Origin: Bacillota bacterium
GTDB lineage: Bacteria; Bacillota; Bacilli; Alicyclobacillales; SLC66
Direction of reading: 5' to 3'
Length of the DNA stretch: 36,971 bases
NCBI GenBank assembly: GCA_021821185.1
Contig: JAKACU010000007.1
Coordinates: 1-36,971 of the forward strand
Numbering within the stretch: position 1 is the stretch's first letter; each line of letters begins with the position of its first letter. The translations under genes were made by a program, and so were the position numbers. Of this stretch, positions 16,294 through 24,820 are shown in pieces. The notes below the pieces were generated by a model. That model was given only the letters and a program-made list of their open reading frames with translations, was not told where the DNA came from and did not search any database.

Positions 16294-18051
16294 ATGGGAA
16301 ATAGTAATACAGAAGATCCTCGACACATTCTCCGGCGATTTTTATGGGACAAAAAATGGAATTATAGTTTGTCGATTTTATCCATCATCTTGTCGGAAGT
16401 CGTTTATGTTCAATTTCCAAATCTCATAGGCAAATTTACGGATACATTAAGCAGTGGTCAATTAACGGCTCATGACGTGACGTATTATGCGCTGGCGTTA
16501 TTCGCCGTTGGTGTACTACAAGTGGTTTTATATGGGTTCGGTCAATTTCGTAATGGTCAAACGGGTCGACTTTTTGAGTATCAATTACGAAGTCGGCTCT
16601 TTCGTCATTGGGAAATCCTGTCTACCGCGTATTTTCGTACACGCAGCGTCGGTGATTTGTTGAATCATGCCATGACGGACGTACAGGTTGTACGTGAGGC
16701 ATTGTCAGGCGGCATGAACATTTTAACCAACGCTATTTTCTTGCTTTTTGCTACATTGTATATGACGTTTACTACGGTGAACGTAAACTTGACTCTTTTA
16801 AGCATAATTCCAATCATTTTTGTTCCGATGTTTGTCGTTTGGTGGGGACCGCGTATTCGTACGGCCTCTAAACAAGTTCAAGAATCGCTGTCTGATATGG
16901 CTGAGTTGACAGAGGAAAGCATTACGGCGATTCGCCTTGTTAAAGCCACAGCAAGTGAGGATGTGGAAACAAGCCGATTTACGAAGCGTGTCGATACGAT
17001 CGTTTCAAAGCAAATGGGCGTTATTTCTCGGAGTGCTTTGTTTCAATCCTTTATTCCGTTAATGGGGTCACTGAGTTTCGCCATTGCACTGTCCTATGGC
17101 GGTTATCTGACGCTGCATCGGCAAATCCCTTTAGGATCTTTCGTAGCTTTTACGTTATACCTCGCAATGATTATCACACCACTGCAACAAATAGGCTTTG
17201 TCATTATCAATTTCCAACGGGCATCCGCTTCGTTGCAACGCTTACGCGTTTTACTCATGGAACCTGCAGACATTACGGATCCTGATGATCCAGTGCAAGG
17301 AAAGCGAATTTCCGGCGACCTTTTCGTCCGATTGCCGTCTTTTCAATATCCTGACGCTGCAATGCCAACGTTAGTAGACGTCTCTTTTCAGTTAAAGTGT
17401 GGGCAAACTTTAGGTATCGTAGGTAGAACAGGGTCGGGAAAGACGACGTTGGTCAACTTACTTCCGCGTATCTTTGATCCATTAAAAGGAACAATTTGGT
17501 TGGATGGTATGGATATTCACGATTATTCTTTGCATGATTTGCGCGAAGCGATGGCATACGTTCCACAAGACGGATTTTTATTTTCTACGTCAATCGGTGA
17601 AAATATATCCTTTGGTAATGAGCAGGCCGCAGAGCAGGAAATAGAGCAGGCCGCATTAGATGCTGCGATGCTTCAAGATATTTTGCGCTTCCCTGATGGA
17701 TTTGACACGCAAATCGGTGAACGAGGAGTCACGTTATCCGGTGGCCAAAAACAACGGACAGCGATTGCTCGTGCACTCTTGAAGGATGCGCCAATCTTGA
17801 TTATGGATGACAGTTTGTCCGCTGTAGATATGAACACGGAAAAACAAATTCTCGCATCCTTGCGCAGATTGCGTGAAGGGCGGACTACCATCATGGTTTC
17901 ACATCGTTTATCGGTTGTTCGAGATGCAGATTGGATTATTGTTTTGGAAGATGGAAGAATCGTTGAACAAGGGACGCACCAGGATTTGTTACAAATGCAA
18001 GGACTTTATAACGAGATTCATCAGTTACAGGAGTCAGGTGGTGATGTATAA
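16294..18051 (+). CDS. Heterodimeric ABC exporter half, degenerate-site subunit (BmrC/YheI-like)
   Basis: Type IV ABC exporter: an N-terminal six-helix transmembrane domain (about residues 15-310) and a C-terminal nucleotide-binding domain. The latter has Walker A GRTGSGKTT, signature LSGGQKQR, Walker B ILIMDDSLSAVD and switch His in VSHRLSVV. The residue after the Walker B Asp is Asp, not the catalytic Glu. This is the hallmark of the degenerate ATP site in heterodimers such as BmrC/BmrD, LmrCD and TM287/288. ATG 16294 follows GAGGT; an upstream GTG 16282 overlaps that site and is less likely. The next gene overlaps by 8 bases and has the complementary asymmetry. Likely role: multidrug or lipid export, substrate unknown. 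Confidence 0.9.
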   Translation: MGNSNTEDPRHILRRFLWDKKWNYSLSILSIILSEVVYVQFPNLIGKFTDTLSSGQLTAHDVTYYALALFAVGVLQVVLYGFGQFRNGQTGRLFEYQLRSRLFRHWEILSTAYFRTRSVGDLLNHAMTDVQVVREALSGGMNILTNAIFLLFATLYMTFTTVNVNLTLLSIIPIIFVPMFVVWWGPRIRTASKQVQESLSDMAELTEESITAIRLVKATASEDVETSRFTKRVDTIVSKQMGVISRSALFQSFIPLMGSLSFAIALSYGGYLTLHRQIPLGSFVAFTLYLAMIITPLQQIGFVIINFQRASASLQRLRVLLMEPADITDPDDPVQGKRISGDLFVRLPSFQYPDAAMPTLVDVSFQLKCGQTLGIVGRTGSGKTTLVNLLPRIFDPLKGTIWLDGMDIHDYSLHDLREAMAYVPQDGFLFSTSIGENISFGNEQAAEQEIEQAALDAAMLQDILRFPDGFDTQIGERGVTLSGGQKQRTAIARALLKDAPILIMDDSLSAVDMNTEKQILASLRRLREGRTTIMVSHRLSVVRDADWIIVLEDGRIVEQGTHQDLLQMQGLYNEIHQLQESGGDV

Positions 18052-19846
18052 AATGGGCAAAAGTGATGTCGAGACAAAACGAGAAAAGTCGGGATTTGGA
18101 AACTTACTACGATTATTGCCGTTTGCTCGTTCCTATCAAATTCACTTTATTATCGTGATTATTTTGGTTCTTGTATTTAATGCGACGTCAGTGCTGCAAC
18201 CCTACCTGGTTAAAGTTGCTATCGATAGTGATATCACGGTAAAGCATCCCAACTTGCATGGGCTTTGGATCATCAGTCTGGTTTACGTGGGTATTGTTAT
18301 ACTTGGTGTCGTTAGCAACTATGCACAAATTGTTTTACTTCAATTTGTGGGCCAAAATATCATTCGAAAAATTCGAATCCGTCTTTTTTCTCACATCGAA
18401 GCACAAGCCATGGAATTTTTTGATACGAATGCTGTGGGCCGATTAGTGACTAACGTGTCGAGTGATACAGAAACGGTTAGTCAATTTTTTACGCAGTTTT
18501 TTCTTAGTCTTGTTCGCGATGGACTATCCATTGTCATGATCGTCGTTGCCATGTTTGAATTGAATATCCAAATTGCATCCTATTCGCTTGTCATTATACC
18601 GGTTATTTTTGTTATTTCGCTATTCTTTCGCCGTAGACTTCGAGAAGCTTATCAAACAACTCGTACACGGTTGTCGCTCATCGTTACTTTCTTGGCGGAA
18701 AATTTGGCCGGTATGAGGATCATTCAGATCTTTCATCAGGAACGCCGCCAGGATGATCGATTCGAAATACTCAATAGTAGCCATAGACAAGCAAATGTCC
18801 ACGAATATGGCACATCAGTGATGTTTAACCGTGTTCTTGAAGTGCTGGGTAATGTGGCCGTATCGGCAGTCGTGTGGATTGGTGGAATGGCTGTTATGCA
18901 TGATGCGATTAAATTCGGTACGTTATACGCATTTATCACCTATATCAGGCAGTTTTTCCAACCAATAAATGCTGTGACACAACAATGGAATACGCTACAG
19001 TCATCAATGGTTGCGGCCGATCGAATAGGAAGAGTCCTCTCGGAAAAACAAGCGATCACGGATAGTGATCATCCTTTACAACTTTCTAATGTGACAGGGG
19101 ATATTGCTTTTGACCATGTTACTTTTGGATACCATGAAGGACCCGATGTGTTGCACGATGTTTCTTTTCATGTGCCAAAGGGCGCCTTCGTAGGGTTTGT
19201 TGGTGCTACAGGTGCGGGTAAAAGCTCAATTATGAGCCTTTTAATGCGCTTTTATGAACCGCGGTCAGGTGTTGTTCGATTGGATGGCATAGATATTCAG
19301 CAGTTGACGCAGTCCGATTTACATCGGTTTATTGGACTCGTTCAACAAGAGGTTCATCTTTTCACGGGTACGGTTGCTGATAACATCCGCATGTTTCGCA
19401 CAGATATCGCGGATGAACAAGTTGTAGCTGCGGCAAAATCAGTAGGAGCCCATGAATTGATTGAAAGGTTACCTGATGGTTATAAGACTTTACTGCATGG
19501 TAAAGGGGCTAATTTGTCCATGGGGGAACGTCAACTGATCTCATTTGCTCGCATCGTGGCACTTAACCCTGAAGTTCTGATTCTTGATGAGGCAACGGCG
19601 AATTTGGATAGTCAGACAGAAGGTCTCGTGCAAGCGGGTTTACAAGCTGTTTCTAAAAATCGTACCACGTTAGTGATTGCGCACCGACTGTCCACGATCG
19701 TTCATGCCGATGAAATCTACGTGTTAGATCAAGGTAAGATTATGGAGCATGGCTCTCATCGTGATTTACTATTACAAAATGGCCTCTACGCGAATTTACA
19801 TGCCAAATCAGGTATCGAACAAAATGTAGTTTCTGTACGTGCTTAA
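18044..19846 (+). CDS. Heterodimeric ABC exporter half, catalytic-Glu subunit (BmrD/YheH-like)
   Basis: Partner of the preceding gene, about 600 residues with the same architecture. Walker A is GATGAGKSS and Walker B VLILDEATANLD with the catalytic Glu. The signature is LSMGERQ instead of LSGGQ. Together with the Asp-containing Walker B of the partner this creates one canonical and one degenerate ATP site, as in BmrC/BmrD. The open frame extends far upstream to 17873, but that region overlaps the first gene and is not homologous. ATG 18044 (CAGGAG upstream) or ATG 18053 (AGGTGG upstream) are the realistic starts. The overlap with the first gene suggests translational coupling for 1:1 assembly. 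Confidence 0.9.
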   Translation: MYKMGKSDVETKREKSGFGNLLRLLPFARSYQIHFIIVIILVLVFNATSVLQPYLVKVAIDSDITVKHPNLHGLWIISLVYVGIVILGVVSNYAQIVLLQFVGQNIIRKIRIRLFSHIEAQAMEFFDTNAVGRLVTNVSSDTETVSQFFTQFFLSLVRDGLSIVMIVVAMFELNIQIASYSLVIIPVIFVISLFFRRRLREAYQTTRTRLSLIVTFLAENLAGMRIIQIFHQERRQDDRFEILNSSHRQANVHEYGTSVMFNRVLEVLGNVAVSAVVWIGGMAVMHDAIKFGTLYAFITYIRQFFQPINAVTQQWNTLQSSMVAADRIGRVLSEKQAITDSDHPLQLSNVTGDIAFDHVTFGYHEGPDVLHDVSFHVPKGAFVGFVGATGAGKSSIMSLLMRFYEPRSGVVRLDGIDIQQLTQSDLHRFIGLVQQEVHLFTGTVADNIRMFRTDIADEQVVAAAKSVGAHELIERLPDGYKTLLHGKGANLSMGERQLISFARIVALNPEVLILDEATANLDSQTEGLVQAGLQAVSKNRTTLVIAHRLSTIVHADEIYVLDQGKIMEHGSHRDLLLQNGLYANLHAKSGIEQNVVSVRA

Positions 19847-19923
19847 TAAGCCTTTTCACGTATGGGCACGTGCCGAATTGGGGGACACTACGTCTGGTGC
19901 AAAAAAGCGTAGGGGGCGAAGTT

Positions 19924-20082
19924 GTGGCACAGACAAACAGGCAGGTACGCTGTCCCTATTGTGGTTCTGTTTGGGATGCGGAGTTTAGTGAGGATGACGA
20001 TGATGTGGACTTAAAATGGCAAGAACTGACGCAAGATGTCCATTATGTCGTTTGCGAAAACTGTATACACTACGCGAATTGA
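19924..20082 (+). CDS. Small zinc-ribbon protein
   Basis: A 52-residue protein from GTG 19924, preceded by AGGGGGCG at the right distance. The frame opens further upstream but without a ribosome site. It contains CPYCG near the N-terminus and CENC near the C-terminus, a two-knuckle zinc-ribbon arrangement, with an acidic stretch (FSEDDDDVDL) between. I do not recognise a named family. It lies 77 bases after the ABC exporter and ahead of a strong terminator, so it may be the last cistron of that operon. A role as a small metal-binding or adaptor protein is inference only. Confidence 0.65.
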   Translation: MAQTNRQVRCPYCGSVWDAEFSEDDDDVDLKWQELTQDVHYVVCENCIHYAN

Positions 20083-20095
20083 AGGTATCATACCA

Positions 20096-20128
20096 GAGTC
20101 AGAGAGATGTCACTCTCTGACTCTTTTT
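20096..20128 (+). terminator. Rho-independent terminator
   Basis: GAGTCAGAGAG (20096-20106) pairs perfectly with CTCTCTGACTC (20113-20123), followed by TTTTTAA. It separates the exporter/zinc-ribbon genes from the carbohydrate locus. Confidence 0.92.
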
Positions 20129-20150
20129 AATCATACATAAGAGAAAGCTA

Positions 20151-20179
20151 TTGCTTACCAAAACGTTTTGGATTATAAT
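20151..20179 (+). promoter_or_regulatory. Predicted lacI promoter with LacI-type operator in the spacer
   Basis: TTGCTT (20151-20156) and TATAAT (20174-20179) are 17 bases apart. A perfect 14-base palindrome, CCAAAACGTTTTGG (20158-20171), fills the spacer. Binding there would block RNA polymerase, which fits autorepression by the LacI-family protein encoded immediately downstream. Confidence 0.75.
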
Positions 20180-20184
20180 GAATT

Positions 20185-20198
20185 TGTTAACGTTTTCA
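20185..20198 (-). promoter_or_regulatory. CcpA catabolite-responsive element (cre)
   Basis: On the minus strand this reads TGAAAACGTTAACA, matching every position of the B. subtilis cre consensus TGWAANCGNTNWCA. It lies just downstream of the -10 box, at about the transcription start, a position associated with CcpA repression. Confidence 0.65.
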
Positions 20199-20216
20199 TT
20201 GTTAGGGGTTTTTAAT

Positions 20217-21221
20217 GTGCCGATTACAATTCGAGATGTGGCGAAAGCAGCAGGTGTCTCTATTACCACGGTCTCACGCGCATTAAATGGGTACCCTGAC
20301 GTAAGTGTTGAGACAAGACGTAAGATTGTCCGTATTGCTGAAACGTTGAACTACCGGCCAAGTAGTGTGGCACGTAGTCTTGTTATGAATCGTACCCGAA
20401 CGATCGGACTTCTTGTTTCAGATCTGAGCAAAGGAAGAACTGGGCACTATTTTATGTTCCAGGTATTATACGGATTGCATGATCGACTAGCTGAATTGGG
20501 CTATGATTTAATTTTGTTTAGTACAACATCCAAACGGCAACAACAAATTTCGTACTTGGATTTTTGCACCGAGCGTCGTCTTGACGGAGTATGTGTTATG
20601 GGTATCCGTCTTGATGATCCGTACATTCATGAAGTTGTAGATTCTTCCTTACCGAGTGTCGTCATTGATTTGCCGCTTTTAAGTGATACTTGTGGATATG
20701 TAATGACGGACAACGTTTATGGAGCGCGGTTGGCTGTACGTCATCTCTTGTCACGTGATCACAAGAATATTGCTTTTATCAATGGACATAGTCAAGCGGC
20801 TGTCAGTCGGGATCGAAAACGCGGCTATGAGGAGGCGCTTCGTGAGGCGGACTTACCCGTTGATGAATCGTTGCAAAGACACGCTGACTATACAGCGGAC
20901 GGTGGTGCTAAAGCGTTTGAAGACGTGTATAAACAAAACCGTTCGATCACAGCCGCATTTTTTGCAAGTGATCTCATGGCATTAGGAGCTTTAGCTTGGT
21001 GTAAAACTCAAGGCATAGCTGTTCCTGATGATGTAGCGTTTGTTGGATTTGACGATATCGAACTTGCACAGTTTTCGTCCCCGCCGTTGACGACGATTTT
21101 GCAACGTCGCTACGAGATGGGCGTTACCGCGGCGAACATGGTAGTTGCTATGACGGAAGGAACCGATACGGCCCAAGGTCGCATGTTGGCTCCGGAACTT
21201 TTAATTCGCCAATCTACTTAA
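20217..21221 (+). CDS. LacI-family transcriptional repressor
   Basis: Sugar-responsive DNA-binding regulator, 334 residues from GTG 20217 (AGGGG upstream). The frame continues further upstream only through promoter DNA. The N-terminal helix-turn-helix ITIRDVAKAAGVSITTVSRA plus hinge YRPSSVARSLV is typical. The effector domain is complete, ending with AFVGFDDIELAQFSSPPLTT. It sits ahead of a debranching enzyme and a sugar ABC importer. Two perfect copies of CCAAAACGTTTTGG occur, one in its own promoter and one overlapping the ribosome site of the next gene, and both are good candidate targets. The inducer is probably an oligosaccharide imported by the downstream system. The exact sugar cannot be read from the sequence. 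Confidence 0.9.
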   Translation: MPITIRDVAKAAGVSITTVSRALNGYPDVSVETRRKIVRIAETLNYRPSSVARSLVMNRTRTIGLLVSDLSKGRTGHYFMFQVLYGLHDRLAELGYDLILFSTTSKRQQQISYLDFCTERRLDGVCVMGIRLDDPYIHEVVDSSLPSVVIDLPLLSDTCGYVMTDNVYGARLAVRHLLSRDHKNIAFINGHSQAAVSRDRKRGYEEALREADLPVDESLQRHADYTADGGAKAFEDVYKQNRSITAAFFASDLMALGALAWCKTQGIAVPDDVAFVGFDDIELAQFSSPPLTTILQRRYEMGVTAANMVVAMTEGTDTAQGRMLAPELLIRQST

Positions 21222-21258
21222 TTGCCACGTTCGTCAGGTTTTTCTTTTTTTCTAATAT

Positions 21259-21272
21259 CCAAAACGTTTTGG
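21259..21272 (+). promoter_or_regulatory. LacI-type operator overlapping ribosome site of debranching-enzyme gene
   Basis: Second perfect CCAAAACGTTTTGG palindrome. Its last two Gs are the first bases of the GGGAGG Shine-Dalgarno sequence for GTG 21286. A TAATAT at 21253-21258 could be a -10 box, but no good -35 is seen. Confidence 0.7.
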
Positions 21273-21285
21273 GAGGAAAAATTAC

Positions 21286-23472
21286 GTGAACTTTCACGTT
21301 ATAAAGGAAGCAGATTTATTTTTCCTAACGGATAAGTATGGTTTCGTACCTGATAAGGCTAAAGATAGTTATGGTTATGGGCTGTTTACGCGAGATACGC
21401 GTGTTTTATCGCGCTTTGAATGTTCTTTTGCACCGCTTGAGTTTACGTTGCTTGACTCGGATACCACGCATAATTATCAAAATGCATATCGTTTGATGAA
21501 CAAACCTGCAACTGATGGATCAGTTGATCGCGATTCCCTGTTTGTGACACGCTCGCAGATCGTCGATGGAGAACGACTTATTGAAAACATGACCATCAGG
21601 AATTATGGCGATAGACAAGCGATCCTCCCGGTGGAATACCGTTTAGACAGTGATTTTGACGATATGTTTGAAGTGCGCGGTTATGCGCCGCACGTTAAGA
21701 AGAGCGCTGTGCAGCGTGTTGCACATGATAATTATCTTTCATTTATCTACAGCGCGTTAGATGGTCAGGTTCTTCAAACTGTTGTTCACTTAAACGTTTT
21801 GGGAAATCCTTCAGCCAATGTAAACTACAGGGCTTCACAAGGGGATTCCACTTTATCAGTCCGCACCATACTTGAAATACCTGCCGGTGAAGAGGTCGTT
21901 CTTGTTGTTACGGTGTATCCACTAACGGATGGAACAATAATTCCTACTTTGCCTGTTGTTGATCCGGTTATGATTCAAGCAAAGATTAGTCAAAGATATG
22001 ATGCGTGGATGAATTCTGTCCCCCGTGTTCGCTCCACTCGATCCTTTGATCGTTGGTATGAACAAGGGTTGCGTGATGTTCGTATGCTGCTAACAGATGT
22101 TGGTTATGGGACCTTGCCAACTGCGGGTGTACCGTGGTATGCCGTACCGTTTGGCCGTGACAGCTTAATTACTTCTTTACAATTATTACCGGTGGCGCCT
22201 GAGGTGGCACGTGCCACGTTATTGACTATGGCTGTTCATCAGGGGACACAAGTTCGTCCTGATCGTGACGAGCAACCAGGGAAAATTATGCATGAAATGC
22301 GTGTAGGTGAACTGACCCGTATTGGAGCTGTTCCTTTTGGACCGTATTTTGGTTCCATAGATTCGACGCTACTTTTTTTAATCTTAGTCGTTGAGTATTT
22401 TTCTTTTACACTTGATGAATCGCTCCTTGGGGAAATTTTGCCACATGTGAGTCGCGCTTTGGCATGGATAGAAGACTATGGCGACCGCGATGATGATGGC
22501 TTTGTGGAATATTATCAAGAGGCGAGTGGCGGTATCGCAAATCAAGGATGGAAAGATTCCGGAGACTCTGTAAGACATCAAAATGGGGATTTTGCAAAAG
22601 CGCCGATCGCTTTATGTGAAGTTCAAGGGTATGCCTATAAAGCGCTCATGGGGTGTGCGGCTTTGTATGACCATGCTGGTATGAAGACTGAAGCTGATCG
22701 TTGTCGAAAATCAGCCGATCAACTGGCAGCTCGTTTTATTAAAGAGTTTTGGCTGGAGGATCGATCGAGTATAGCACTTGCTTTGGATGGAGATAAACAT
22801 CCAGTTGCTGTTGTTTCTTCAAACATGGGTCAGGTGCTCTTCTCAGGCATCCTGCCTCAACCGATCGCGGATCAGCTGATTGACCGCTTAATGCAAGACG
22901 ATATGTTTACAGGCTATGGGATTCGAACTTTGTCGCAAGAAGAGCGAGTGTATAATCCACTTAGCTACCACAATGGATCAGTATGGCCTCATGATAATTC
23001 GTTGATCTTCCTAGGGATGCAAAAGTACGGTCATACGGTAGCTATGTCGCGTGTTATTTCGGGGCTTCTAAAAGCAGCTAGCCACTTTGAATTGTATCGT
23101 TTGCCTGAGTTATTTTGCGGATTTTCTATAGCACAAGCAAGTTCGCCAGTCCCCTATCTCGTGTCGTGCTCTCCTCAAGCGTGGGCTGCGGCAACGCCAG
23201 TATTGGCTTTACAAGCTCTGCTTGGTTTGACTGTTGACGGATATAACAAAATGATCATACTGTCTCCTACTTTGTTGGCAGACATGCCGTTCATGGAGAT
23301 TCAAGGTTTGCGGCTTGGCAGTGGTCAGCTTGATTTGATGATTTCGCGCACCAATCAAGGCGATGTGGTCACTACGGTTGTTACCAATACAACAGGTTGG
23401 CAAGTGTCAATTGTAGAAAATCGACTAGGAGGTGATGATAGAAAGGCAGTAGAGACAGTCAACGCAGGTTGA
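21286..23472 (+). CDS. Glycogen-debranching-type amylo-alpha-1,6-glucosidase
   Basis: 728-residue cytoplasmic enzyme (no signal peptide) from GTG 21286. The N-terminal 200 residues match the bacterial glycogen-debranching N-terminal domain (ADLFFLTDKYGFV, YGYGLFTRDTRVLSRFE). The remainder is an (alpha/alpha)6 amylo-1,6-glucosidase-like catalytic domain. It carries PWYAVPFGRDSLIT, then NQGWKDSGDS at about residues 418-428 with a likely catalytic Asp, EVQGYAYKAL, and NPLSYHNGSVWPHDNSLI near the C-terminus. Known relatives act on alpha-1,6 branches, and similar folds hydrolyse compounds such as glucosylglycerate, so the true substrate is open. It heads a unit with a binding protein and two permeases, suggesting intracellular breakdown of an imported alpha-glucoside. 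Confidence 0.85.
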   Translation: MNFHVIKEADLFFLTDKYGFVPDKAKDSYGYGLFTRDTRVLSRFECSFAPLEFTLLDSDTTHNYQNAYRLMNKPATDGSVDRDSLFVTRSQIVDGERLIENMTIRNYGDRQAILPVEYRLDSDFDDMFEVRGYAPHVKKSAVQRVAHDNYLSFIYSALDGQVLQTVVHLNVLGNPSANVNYRASQGDSTLSVRTILEIPAGEEVVLVVTVYPLTDGTIIPTLPVVDPVMIQAKISQRYDAWMNSVPRVRSTRSFDRWYEQGLRDVRMLLTDVGYGTLPTAGVPWYAVPFGRDSLITSLQLLPVAPEVARATLLTMAVHQGTQVRPDRDEQPGKIMHEMRVGELTRIGAVPFGPYFGSIDSTLLFLILVVEYFSFTLDESLLGEILPHVSRALAWIEDYGDRDDDGFVEYYQEASGGIANQGWKDSGDSVRHQNGDFAKAPIALCEVQGYAYKALMGCAALYDHAGMKTEADRCRKSADQLAARFIKEFWLEDRSSIALALDGDKHPVAVVSSNMGQVLFSGILPQPIADQLIDRLMQDDMFTGYGIRTLSQEERVYNPLSYHNGSVWPHDNSLIFLGMQKYGHTVAMSRVISGLLKAASHFELYRLPELFCGFSIAQASSPVPYLVSCSPQAWAAATPVLALQALLGLTVDGYNKMIILSPTLLADMPFMEIQGLRLGSGQLDLMISRTNQGDVVTTVVTNTTGWQVSIVENRLGGDDRKAVETVNAG
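21789..21802 (+). promoter_or_regulatory. Imperfect intragenic copy of the LacI-type operator
   Basis: CTTAAACGTTTTGG matches the 14-base operator at 12 positions, about 530 bases downstream of the perfect copy and inside the debranching-enzyme gene. It might act as an auxiliary looping site, but chance conservation in coding DNA is possible. Confidence 0.35.
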
Positions 23473-23520
23473 TGCAACGCAAAAGTACATGGAAAAATTC
23501 AATATTGGGAGGATCAATTC

Positions 23521-24789
23521 ATGAAAAGAAAAACCCGGGTTTCTGTGCTTGCAACCGCTTTTGTAACAGGTGTCACTGCATTTGCGTTTACAGGGTCTGT
23601 TATATCCAGTATTCCTTCGGCACATCAAACCAAAAAAACGTCTACTCCAGTTCACTTAACTTTGGGTATGTGGTCATCAAGTCCAGCAGAACTGGCGCTT
23701 GTTAAAAGCCAGTTGGCAGTTTTCCACAAGGAAAATCCGTCGATCTCCGTCGGCGTACGAGTTATTAATGGAAACTATCTGCAAGCGCTTCAGCCAATGT
23801 TAGCTTCCCATACGGCCCCGGATATCTTTTATGTAGACTCTTCGGTTGCGCCGCAGTTAGAAGCAGCTGGTGTTTTGATGAATCTAGGAAGTTATATTAA
23901 GCAGGATAAAGTGAATATCAAAGATTTTAATGCAAATCTTCTTCAAGCGTTCACATGGAAAAATTCGTTGTATGGGCTACCTAAAGATTTCAATACACTC
24001 GCTCTCGAATACAACAAGACGTTATTTGCAAAAGCTGGGATTCATAGTGCACCTGCGACGTGGCCCGAACTTCAAAAGGATGCTGTACTGTTAAAAAAGA
24101 AAGGAATTGTACCACTTGATTTCCCGATTGACGTGGCACGGTATTACCCACTCGTGCTAGACTTTGGCGGCAATTATTACAACGGTGCAAGAAATCAGGC
24201 AACATTCCCCAATCCGGCTAACCGTCGAGGTTTGCAATATTTCATGTCAATGCAAGAAAATGGCGTCATGGTCCCGCCAACAGGTCAAGGTGCGTCATGG
24301 GCTGGTGAGGCATTTGCACAGGGGAAGGTGGCTATGGCAGCAGAAGGTGCATGGATCATTCCCTTTATGCAACAAACAGCTCCAAAGTTGCAATATGGCA
24401 TTTCGAATTTCCCGGGCATCAATGGAAAAGATTATAACATGATTTATACGGTTAGTTATTCCATGGCGAAAACTACTCAGTATCCATCTCAAGCAGCTAA
24501 ATTGCTGTTTTTCATGACAGGACCAAAAGCTGAAAAACTGACAGCTCTTTCTGGTTTAGCTATGCCATCGCGCACGAGTGAACAAGGTATGTTTCTTTCC
24601 AAAAACCCTACCTACAAAGCGTTTGTAAACGGAGTCAAACAGGCAGCGCCTTATCAATTTGGCACTCTTGGCCAAAACTTTGTGGATGCGATCAATAATG
24701 CAACAGAAGCTGGCATCTTGAAGCACCAAACACCACAAGTTGTTTTATCCAAGGCGATTAGTACACTTACAAGTCAAAACCAGTACTAA
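23521..24789 (+). CDS. Sugar ABC transporter substrate-binding protein
   Basis: 422-residue family-1 (MalE-like) solute-binding protein. The ATG follows GGGAGGA. The N-terminus MKRKTRVSVLATAFVTGVTAFAF is a signal peptide, but no lipobox Cys is present, unusual for a Gram-positive binding protein that must stay near the membrane. Mature features are LTLGMWSSSPAE, an early HKENPSISV segment, APDIFYVDSSVAPQLEAAGVL, and LYGLPKDFNTLALEYNKTLFAKAGI. These are standard for oligosaccharide-binding proteins. It is 48 bases after the debranching enzyme and followed by a stem-loop before the permeases. The ligand is likely a di- or oligosaccharide with alpha-glucosidic bonds, by context only. Confidence 0.9.
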   Translation: MKRKTRVSVLATAFVTGVTAFAFTGSVISSIPSAHQTKKTSTPVHLTLGMWSSSPAELALVKSQLAVFHKENPSISVGVRVINGNYLQALQPMLASHTAPDIFYVDSSVAPQLEAAGVLMNLGSYIKQDKVNIKDFNANLLQAFTWKNSLYGLPKDFNTLALEYNKTLFAKAGIHSAPATWPELQKDAVLLKKKGIVPLDFPIDVARYYPLVLDFGGNYYNGARNQATFPNPANRRGLQYFMSMQENGVMVPPTGQGASWAGEAFAQGKVAMAAEGAWIIPFMQQTAPKLQYGISNFPGINGKDYNMIYTVSYSMAKTTQYPSQAAKLLFFMTGPKAEKLTALSGLAMPSRTSEQGMFLSKNPTYKAFVNGVKQAAPYQFGTLGQNFVDAINNATEAGILKHQTPQVVLSKAISTLTSQNQY

Positions 24790-24820
24790 GTCCGGTAGAT
24801 TTATTGTAGCAATACATCAA

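Noticed and set aside
17873..18043. Extended N-terminus of the second ABC exporter subunit
   Set aside because: It lies inside the first subunit gene in another frame, is Cys/Lys-rich and non-homologous; starts at 18044 or 18053 have ribosome sites.
20185..20198. The site read as a third LacI operator copy
   Set aside because: It differs from CCAAAACGTTTTGG outside the AACGTT core but fits every position of the cre consensus, so CcpA is the better assignment.
22384..22597. Minus-strand open frames within the debranching-enzyme gene
   Set aside because: Two overlapping shadow frames without ribosome sites inside a strongly conserved coding region.
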